DNA of 5,216 nucleotides from Gemmatimonadota bacterium (lineage in GTDB: Bacteria > Gemmatimonadota > Gemmatimonadetes > Longimicrobiales > Gaopeijiaceae). Location of the stretch: contig SKVI01000339.1 of assembly GCA_007129525.1 (NCBI GenBank), positions 1-5,216 on the forward strand. Reading direction: 5' to 3'. The notes below the pieces were generated by a model. It saw nothing but the letters and a program-made list of their open reading frames with translations. It made no database searches and was not told the origin of the DNA. Below are positions 1 through 4,689 of the stretch, one piece after another (the first letter of the stretch is position 1; every line of letters starts with the position of its first letter). Made by a program: the position numbers and the translations under genes.

Positions 1-1142
1 ACCAACGCCTCCCGACCGCTCCGGGGCCTCGCGAACTGGGCCTTGATGCCGTACGTGGCCACCCACACGAAGAAAGCGGCGGTGAGGACGGTGGCCGGAA
101 CCAGCCAGGTCCATGGAAGGGCCATGGGCTCCGGAAAGTCCTGAAAGAGCATGAGGGCCCCCAGGAAAAAGGCCACGGTGCCGGTGCCCACGAAGATTCC
201 GAAGGTGGGGGTGAAGGCTTCGGCAATGAAGAGACCGATGGCCAGGGCCAGAAGCACGTAGCCGGCCACATTGATGGGCATGGCGGCAGAGGCGAAGAGG
301 AGGAGCACCAGCGCGATCACCCCCGCCACTCCTGGCACGATGGCCCCCGGATTCGTCATCTCGCCGATGATCCCGTACATGGCCACCAGCATGAGAATCA
401 GCATCACCTCCGGGCGTATCAGCATGCCCAGGAATCGCTCCGCCAGGTTCTGCGGAATCGCGTCGATGGTCGCCCCCTCCACCCTCAGGGTATCGCCCTC
501 CACCACCCATCCGTGCAACTGCCCCAGAAGATCCTGCCGATCAGAGGCCACCATATCGATGACCCCCAGCTCCAGCGCTTCTCGCTCCGTGACGGAGGCT
601 CCGTCGCGCACGGCCGAGATGGCCCACTCCACGTTCCGGTCCCTGCGCTCGGCGATGCTTTCGATGAGGCTCTCGGTGGCGTTGAAGATCTTCTGGCGCT
701 GGACGGTGTCCGCCTCGGCACCCTGGGCCATGGTGACCGGGGAGGCCGCGCCGATGGTGGTGGAGGGAGCCATGGCGGCCACGTGGGCGGCCATGGTGAT
801 GAAGGTGCCTGCGCTGGCGGCCCGGGCTCCGTCCGGAGACACGTATACCACCACGGGCAGTTCGGCACCGAAGAGCATGCGGACGATGTCCTGAGTGGAG
901 TTCAGGAGCCCCCCGGGCGTGTCCAGCTCGATGATGAGAGCGGCGGATTCCCGCTCCCGGGCCATCTCCAGGGCCCGCCCGATGTAGTTGGTGGTGGTGG
1001 GGCTGATGGGTCCTTCGATCCGGATGAGGCTCACCACCGGCTCAGCGTTCGACTGGGAGAGCGCCTGCTGGAACTCGGCAGGCCCCTCCCCGGAGGCCAG
1101 AGGCCACGAAAGGAGGGCACCCAACAGGAGAAGCGTCTTCAT
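1..1142 (-). CDS. nfeD: NfeD-family membrane-bound serine protease (long form), C-terminus cut by the window edge
   Basis: Long-form NfeD proteins join a ClpP-class protease domain to a membrane region and a C-terminal OB-fold. They usually work with an SPFH/stomatin-like partner in membrane quality control. Seen here, 380 codons: a Sec-type signal (residues 2-17, MKTLLLLGALLSWPLASG); a protease domain (about 35-205) with the oxyanion-type motif ELDTPGG (72-78), the nucleophile Ser110 in RAASAG, and Lys151 in RQKIFNA at the place of the dyad lysine of archaeal NfeD; then hydrophobic segments at about 240-260, 266-287, 292-310, 314-333 and 345-363. The reading frame runs off the left edge at SGREALV, which is how the OB-fold normally begins, so roughly 60-80 residues are missing. 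Two ATGs lie in tandem. I chose the second because GGAGG (complement of 1150-1154) lies 7 bases from it, against 4 from the first (start 1145). No stop or frameshift is present. The SPFH partner, if any, would lie to the left, outside the window. Confidence 0.93.
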   Translation of the reverse strand, partial: MKTLLLLGALLSWPLASGEGPAEFQQALSQSNAEPVVSLIRIEGPISPTTTNYIGRALEMARERESAALIIELDTPGGLLNSTQDIVRMLFGAELPVVVYVSPDGARAASAGTFITMAAHVAAMAPSTTIGAASPVTMAQGAEADTVQRQKIFNATESLIESIAERRDRNVEWAISAVRDGASVTEREALELGVIDMVASDRQDLLGQLHGWVVEGDTLRVEGATIDAIPQNLAERFLGMLIRPEVMLILMLVAMYGIIGEMTNPGAIVPGVAGVIALVLLLFASAAMPINVAGYVLLALAIGLFIAEAFTPTFGIFVGTGTVAFFLGALMLFQDFPEPMALPWTWLVPATVLTAAFFVWVATYGIKAQFARPRSGREAL

Positions 1143-1454
1143 CATGAATCCTCCAGCGACCAGGTCACCCCATCCTCCTGCCGTGGGCGGCTTGAGCCGG
1201 GCCGCGGGGCGGGAGACTCGGGAGAGCCCTTCGCCTCTGGTCCGCGGTGCCGACGTCCATACAGACTTTCTGTGCTCCCCTACCCTGATGCAGGCCGAGG
1301 GAGCCGCAACGGCCCCATGGCCGCCCAGGAAGTGGATGGATACCTTGATCCGTCGAGCGATCCCAGAAGACGTGCGCCGGGGGCCGGGGTCCTTCCGGCT
1401 CCGCCAGCTCTGTCACTCCGGACGCACCCACCCGTCAAAGGAGGTCCAGGACTC
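1143..1454. other. divergent intergenic region between nfeD and the racemase gene
   Basis: About 310 bases separate the two divergent starts, so promoters for both genes should lie here. I see no convincing -35/-10 pair on either strand. A small perfect inverted repeat, ACAGA-CTT-TCTGT, lies at 1261-1273 near the middle and just right of a GACGTC palindrome (1252-1257). It could be an operator, but arms of 5 bases are weak evidence. A 40-codon frame (1336-1458, plus) preceded by AGGA overlaps the racemase start as ATGA; its composition is no better than chance. No tRNA-like or riboswitch-like fold was recognised. Confidence 0.5.
1437..1445 (+). promoter_or_regulatory. strong Shine-Dalgarno sequence for the racemase gene
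   Basis: AAAGGAGGT is a near-perfect complement of the 16S rRNA tail and lies 9 bases before the ATG at 1455. It decides the start, because the same frame is open for hundreds of bases upstream and this ATG is the one followed directly by a twin-arginine signal. Confidence 0.8.
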
Positions 1455-2714
1455 ATGACTCCCTCTCGACGTTCCTTCCTGAAGCGAGCCGCGTCCCTGG
1501 GCGCGGCCGCCGTGGGGGCCGGCCTGGCTACACCACTGGTCGACTCGCCCGGCCCGGCCCCTCTGACTCGGACCCGGCCTGCCGGTGGCCCTTCCGCCGG
1601 GGGCTATGACCCCTGGATCGAGGTGAACCCGGACCATCTCCGATTCAATGCCGGGGAGGCCGCCCGGACCACCGCCGGGCGGCCCATCTTGGCCGTGGTC
1701 AAGAACAACGGCTACGGGCTCGGGCTCGAGGAGGTGGGGCCCACGCTGGACCAGGCTCCCGAGGTGGTGGGTCTGGCCGTGGTGAAGGTGGAGGAGGCGC
1801 ACCGGCTCCGGGACGCCGGTGTCCAGAAGCCCGTGCTCCTCATGAGTCGAGCGACCCAGGAGGAAGCGCGTGATCTGGTCCGCCGGGATGTTCGCCTGGC
1901 GCCCTTCTCCGACGGGGACGGCGAGCGTCTGGCACGACTCGCCGACGAGTTCCAGCGCCCCGTCCCCGTCCACCTGTACCTGGATACGGGGATGAGTCGG
2001 CTGGGGATGCCCCACCACCGGGCCCTTCCCTGGATGGAAGAAATGGCCACCCGGCCGGAGCTCGAGGTGGAGGGGTGCTTCATGGGCTTCACCGAAGACC
2101 TGGAGTACGACCGGGAGCAGCTCCGACGCTTCCTCGAGCTGGGCCGGGAGGCCCGTAACCGGGGTCTGTCGGTGGGCCACCTCCACGCCGCCTCGTCCAG
2201 GCACGTCACCTTCATGCCGGAGTCGCACCTGGAGATGGTTCGTCCGGGACTCATTCTGTTCGGAGCCCACGTAGCAGGGGGAAGGGAGGCGGAGGTCCTG
2301 GAGCTCCGTCCGGCGCTGCGACTCCGGGCCCGGGTCCTGCGGGTGGAGCGACTGCGACCCGGCGACTCGGTGAGCTATGGGCGAAACTACGTCGCCCGGG
2401 ACGCGGTCTGGGTGGCCACCATCCCCGTGGGCCACTCCGACGGCTACCCGCGGGAGGCGGTGGATGGCTGCCGGATTCTTGTCGGAGACCGGACCTACCC
2501 GGTCATCGGCGCCGTGAGCGCCAGCCACTGTGTGGTGGAGGTGGGGACCGACCGAACCGTCGAGCAGGGTGGCGTGGCCACCCTCATGGGTCCTGACCAC
2601 CCGGACATTCATCCCAACGAGATTTCGGACATCACCGGACGTTCCGTGTACGACGTGCTCATGCATCTGAGCCCCGGACTGCCCAAGCGGGAGTGGCTGG
2701 GACCTGCGGACTGA
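1455..2714 (+). CDS. Tat-exported alanine-racemase-family PLP enzyme (fold type III)
   Basis: The product is 419 residues, probably a periplasmic amino-acid racemase. Residues 4-10, SRRSFLK, match the twin-arginine consensus exactly and are followed by a hydrophobic stretch (12-26); a proline-rich linker reaches about residue 52. The PLP barrel then starts: AVVKNNGYGLG places the PLP lysine at Lys83 and the phosphate-binding Tyr at Tyr87. DTGMSRLG gives Arg182 (Arg136 of the Geobacillus enzyme), HAASS gives Ser248 (Ser204), MVRPG gives Arg263 (Arg219), SVSYG gives the second catalytic base Tyr308 (Tyr265), and Tyr399 matches Tyr354. By my hand alignment several usual residues are changed: the carbamylated Lys129 is Tyr175, His166 is Gly211, and the Met-Asp-Gln substrate-site motif is Ala-Ser-His (356-358). 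The family is known to make D-alanine for peptidoglycan in the cytoplasm. Export by Tat, which carries folded cofactor-loaded proteins, plus these changes suggest a different job, such as D-amino-acid production or recycling in the periplasm. It stands alone, divergent from nfeD. Family call is firm; substrate unknown. Confidence 0.92.
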   Translation: MTPSRRSFLKRAASLGAAAVGAGLATPLVDSPGPAPLTRTRPAGGPSAGGYDPWIEVNPDHLRFNAGEAARTTAGRPILAVVKNNGYGLGLEEVGPTLDQAPEVVGLAVVKVEEAHRLRDAGVQKPVLLMSRATQEEARDLVRRDVRLAPFSDGDGERLARLADEFQRPVPVHLYLDTGMSRLGMPHHRALPWMEEMATRPELEVEGCFMGFTEDLEYDREQLRRFLELGREARNRGLSVGHLHAASSRHVTFMPESHLEMVRPGLILFGAHVAGGREAEVLELRPALRLRARVLRVERLRPGDSVSYGRNYVARDAVWVATIPVGHSDGYPREAVDGCRILVGDRTYPVIGAVSASHCVVEVGTDRTVEQGGVATLMGPDHPDIHPNEISDITGRSVYDVLMHLSPGLPKREWLGPAD

Positions 2715-2731
2715 CTCGGCGCCCATCGACT

Positions 2732-2777
2732 GACCCCACCCGGCCCGGCGTGATCTCAGCCGGCGCCGGGGTGGGTC
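2732..2777. terminator. hairpin between convergent genes, probable bidirectional terminator
   Basis: An inverted repeat starts 18 bases after the racemase stop and ends 22 bases before the hydrolase stop on the other strand. Arms 2732-2749 and 2759-2777 pair over 17 base pairs with three single-base bulges (C2737, G2768, C2764) around a 9-base loop. Almost all pairs are G-C. There is no T-run after it on either strand, so it is not a canonical intrinsic terminator. Position between two convergent stops is the main argument for the role. Confidence 0.5.
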
Positions 2778-2798
2778 GCGGGGGGCTGGCCTCGTCGA

Positions 2799-3545
2799 TC
2801 AGGGATTGGCAGCGGCGCTCGTAAGACGTTCCACCACCTCGTCGGTCGACAGGACCTCGTTGGCAATGAACTGGAAGTTGGTCAAGGCCGCCTCGTAGCC
2901 GTCCAGGCCGGGCAACTGGGCTGCCGCGGTCCCGTCGGAGACCACGGCGACCTCAAAGCCCTGCTCCAGGAGCTCCCGGAGGTGCGATTCGGTGCAGAGG
3001 TTGGCCGACATCCCTGCCAGAACGACGGTGGTGATGCCGCGCTTCCGGAGTTGGAGGACCAGATCATTCGACTGGGGGCCGTACACCTTGTGGGGGTTGG
3101 TGACGATGGTCCCGTCGGCCTCGATGTACGGTCGATACTGCTCGAGCCAGTCGGCCCCGGATCCCTGGAAACCCGCGGTGCTCAGCGGGCTGTCCCGGTC
3201 GAACATCCCGATCTCGTGCATGAGGACCTCCAGTGGTCCGCCGAACTCCCAGTGGTGGTCAGTGGGGTAGTAGTAGTGGGGTGAGATGACCAGGGGGGTG
3301 CCGGTCTCTCCGGCTACCTGCATCAGCCGTTCGAGATTGGTCCGGGTGTCGTTTGCCACCACGTTCTCTCCCACGACACCCCAGGCCACTCCGTCTTCGT
3401 GAAGGAAGTCGTTCTGCGGGTCGGTGATCACGACGGCGGTGTGACCCGGTTCGAAGGTGGCCGAGGTCTCCGGGAGCTGGGCTTGAAGGGGTCCTGCCAG
3501 GGCCAGGAGGAGGACCGCGAACGACCAGTTGGCTTGACGCATCAT
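2799..3545 (-). CDS. secreted isochorismatase-family cysteine hydrolase
   Basis: The product is 248 residues. It belongs to the isochorismatase-like fold, whose members hydrolyse C-N or vinyl-ether bonds with an Asp-Lys-Cys triad (nicotinamidase, N-carbamoylsarcosine amidase, isochorismatase). The triad is visible: Asp42 in TDPQNDF, Lys153 in NPHKVYG and Cys184 in GMSANLC, with the usual spacing. A Sec signal occupies residues 1-22 (hydrophobic FAVLLLALAG, likely cut at LQA-Q), so the enzyme should act in the periplasm or outside, although most relatives are cytoplasmic. The metal-site pattern of nicotinamidases (D-W-H then D-H) is not clearly kept: the segment reads SPHYYYPTDHHW (88-99). I therefore do not call it PncA. 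The ATG at 3545 is 6 bases from GGAG on the minus strand; the next codon is also ATG. It is convergent with the racemase gene and monocistronic as far as the window shows. The substrate cannot be told from sequence. Confidence 0.92.
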   Translation of the reverse strand: MMRQANWSFAVLLLALAGPLQAQLPETSATFEPGHTAVVITDPQNDFLHEDGVAWGVVGENVVANDTRTNLERLMQVAGETGTPLVISPHYYYPTDHHWEFGGPLEVLMHEIGMFDRDSPLSTAGFQGSGADWLEQYRPYIEADGTIVTNPHKVYGPQSNDLVLQLRKRGITTVVLAGMSANLCTESHLRELLEQGFEVAVVSDGTAAAQLPGLDGYEAALTNFQFIANEVLSTDEVVERLTSAAANP

Positions 3546-3712
3546 CTTCGTCTCCTTGTGAAGGTCCGGAACGGTGAATGACGTGCTGCAGCCGACAAAC
3601 TCAGGAGGCCCTGAATCCGTTCCAGGAGCGCCGCCGGTCTCCTGGCCATGCCTCGGATCAACCCGCCCTTCACCAAGCCTGTCCTGCAGTCCGAACAGGG
3701 CATCGGCGTCGA

Positions 3713-3727
3713 GCCCCTTGGAGGGGC
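3713..3727. repeat. short perfect hairpin, GCCCCT-TGG-AGGGGC
   Basis: Six G-C-rich pairs around a 3-base loop. It lies about 170 bases upstream of the hydrolase start and 220 bases upstream of the lipid enzyme start. No T-run follows. It may be chance in such GC-rich DNA. Confidence 0.35.
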
Positions 3728-3782
3728 GGGTGCGCCGACAGGGGTCCGTCGGTGGGTGGGTTCGGTGTCTTCGTGTGCCCAG

Positions 3783-3800
3783 GGAGCCGGAGACGGCTCC
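3783..3800 (+). repeat. perfect 7-bp hairpin with GNRA-type loop (GGAGCCG-GAGA-CGGCTCC)
   Basis: Seven perfect pairs are closed by GAGA, a stable GNRA tetraloop if transcribed from the plus strand. From the minus strand the loop would be TCTC. The polarity favours a transcript running toward the phosphatidyltransferase gene, for which it would be part of a long 5' leader or an upstream structured RNA. No function is assigned. Confidence 0.4.
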
Positions 3801-3865
3801 ACCGGACTCGTGAGATCGAACTCCCAGCGCACCTGCCAGGTACCTTGTAAAGGATGGGGAGCGCT

Positions 3866-3904
3866 ACACCTGGAGGGTCTCCGGGGCGGCCTTCCAGGAG
3901 GTGT
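3866..3904 (+). promoter_or_regulatory. possible leader hairpin upstream of the phosphatidyltransferase gene
   Basis: ACACC (3866-3870) pairs with GGTGT (3900-3904), and TGGA (3871-3874) with TCCA (3893-3896), leaving a 3-base bulge. The right arm holds AGGAGG (3896-3901), a strong Shine-Dalgarno-like sequence that this stem would partly hide. It is followed after 12 bases by GTG and a 10-codon frame (3914-3946) that stops one base before the ATG at 3948. This resembles a leader peptide arrangement, but nothing else supports translation. Confidence 0.22.
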
Positions 3905-3947
3905 CATCCGGCTGTGAACCCACGTCAAGCGGCGGAGAGGAGCTGAA

Positions 3948-4646
3948 ATGACGAGACGAAGGATCCTGGCGTGGAGCGTCCACGCCTACACGGCCCTGGG
4001 CCTTCTCCTGGCCGCCGGGGCGGTGATTCTCATCGTCCAGGGCGGGGAAGGGGATCTCCGGCGTGCCCTCCTCCTCCTCCTGGTCGCCGGTGTGGTGGAC
4101 TGCACCGACGGTTGGCTGGCCCGGAGGGTGGGAGTCGCCGAGGTGCTCCCCCATGTCGATGGTCGACGCCTGGACGACATCATCGACTTTCACACCTACG
4201 TCTCCATCCCGCTCCTGCTCCTGTGGCGGGCCGGGATTCCGGCGGGGGGGTGGGTCTGGGCCCTGCTGGCGCCGCTTCTGGCCAGCGGATACGGCTTCGC
4301 GCAGGTGGAGGCCAAGACCCGGGACGGGTTCTTTCGGGGCTTTCCGTCATACTGGAACATCGTGGCCTTCTACCTCTTCTTTCTGGCGCCGCCGCCGTGG
4401 CTCTCGGGGGTGATCCTGGCGGGGTTCGCCGTCCTGGTTTTCGTGCCGAGTCCCTACCTGCACCCGTCAAAAGGGGGGCCCTGGCCCGCACTCACCATGA
4501 CGCTGGGCGCGGTGTGGACCCTGCTGGTGCTGGGGATCCTGGTGGGTGTAGCCCGACCCGAAGGGGTGTGGGTCTGGGTGTCCCTGGCCTTCCCGATCTA
4601 CTATCTGGCAGTGTCCTGGTTCGGGATCCGTCGGCGCTCAGGTTGA
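3948..4646 (+). CDS. pcs: CDP-alcohol phosphatidyltransferase, phosphatidylcholine synthase (Pcs)-like
   Basis: The product is 232 residues, close to the length of rhizobial Pcs. Pcs is an inner-membrane enzyme that joins choline to CDP-diacylglycerol, giving phosphatidylcholine and CMP. The CDP-alcohol phosphotransferase signature is complete: Asp51, Asp54, Gly55, Ala58, Arg59, then Gly72, Asp76 and Asp80, the Mg-binding aspartates. The spacing between AR and G is longer than the usual eight, and the segment AEVLPHVDGRRLDDIIDF followed by a Tyr (84) resembles the Pcs version. So do KTRDGFFRGFPSYWN (123-137) and the PSPYLHPSK motif (167-175). Hydrophobic segments lie at about 8-31, 38-50, 85-96, 102-118, 138-147, 151-167, 184-202 and 207-226. 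GAGGAG ends 5 bases before the ATG, and an in-frame stop at 3915 excludes a longer start. A neighbouring, convergent gene looks like a phospholipid methyltransferase, which supports a lipid role. Choline as substrate is inferred; another alcohol acceptor is possible. Confidence 0.88.
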   Translation: MTRRRILAWSVHAYTALGLLLAAGAVILIVQGGEGDLRRALLLLLVAGVVDCTDGWLARRVGVAEVLPHVDGRRLDDIIDFHTYVSIPLLLLWRAGIPAGGWVWALLAPLLASGYGFAQVEAKTRDGFFRGFPSYWNIVAFYLFFLAPPPWLSGVILAGFAVLVFVPSPYLHPSKGGPWPALTMTLGAVWTLLVLGILVGVARPEGVWVWVSLAFPIYYLAVSWFGIRRRSG

Positions 4647-4689
4647 GTGGTGCACTTCCGGATGCAGGGCCTGGCGGGGACGCGATTGC

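Larger units (their letters stand above)
3546..3947. other. about 400 bases without a convincing gene
   Basis: This is the divergent region between the hydrolase (minus) and the phosphatidyltransferase (plus). Open frames exist on both strands, but they are proline- and arginine-rich and look like GC-rich noise. The exception is a short minus-strand stretch near 3800-3850 that reads like real protein (GTWQVRWEFDLTSP) and may be a relic. Small inverted repeats lie at 3678-3699 (CCTGT/ACAGG), 3713-3727, 3783-3800 and 3866-3904. No clear promoter boxes were found. A T-loop-like TTCGA near 3815 has no matching stem, so there is no tRNA. Confidence 0.55.

Noticed and set aside
271..894. A 207-codon plus-strand frame rich in Ser, Met and Thr
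   Set aside because: It is a mirror of the nfeD membrane and protease coding region and has no protein-like features.
513..1454. Long in-frame extension upstream of the racemase start
   Set aside because: It overlaps nfeD on the other strand and reads as low-complexity Gly/Arg/Pro sequence. The strong Shine-Dalgarno and Tat signal fix the start at 1455.
1336..1458. A 40-codon frame with AGGA before it and an ATGA overlap with the racemase start
   Set aside because: Its third-position GC (about three quarters) is lower than I would expect for a gene in DNA this GC-rich, no motif is seen, and such short frames are common by chance. Not annotated as a gene.
1413..2726. A 437-codon open frame on the minus strand
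   Set aside because: It is antisense to the racemase gene, His/Gly/Arg-rich, has no recognisable domain, and arises from the GC-rich codon pattern of the real gene.
3800..3830. T-loop-like TTCGA on the minus strand, considered as a tRNA
   Set aside because: The five-base T stem does not pair, and no acceptor or anticodon arm is found.
3845..3851. TTGTAAAG considered as a promoter -10 box (plus), or TTTACA as a -35 box (minus)
   Set aside because: No partner box at the right distance on either strand.
3542..3928. A 128-codon minus-strand frame covering the divergent gap
   Set aside because: It is mostly Pro/Arg-rich, overlaps the hydrolase start and lacks a ribosome site. Only the short WQVRWEF stretch is noted as a possible relic.
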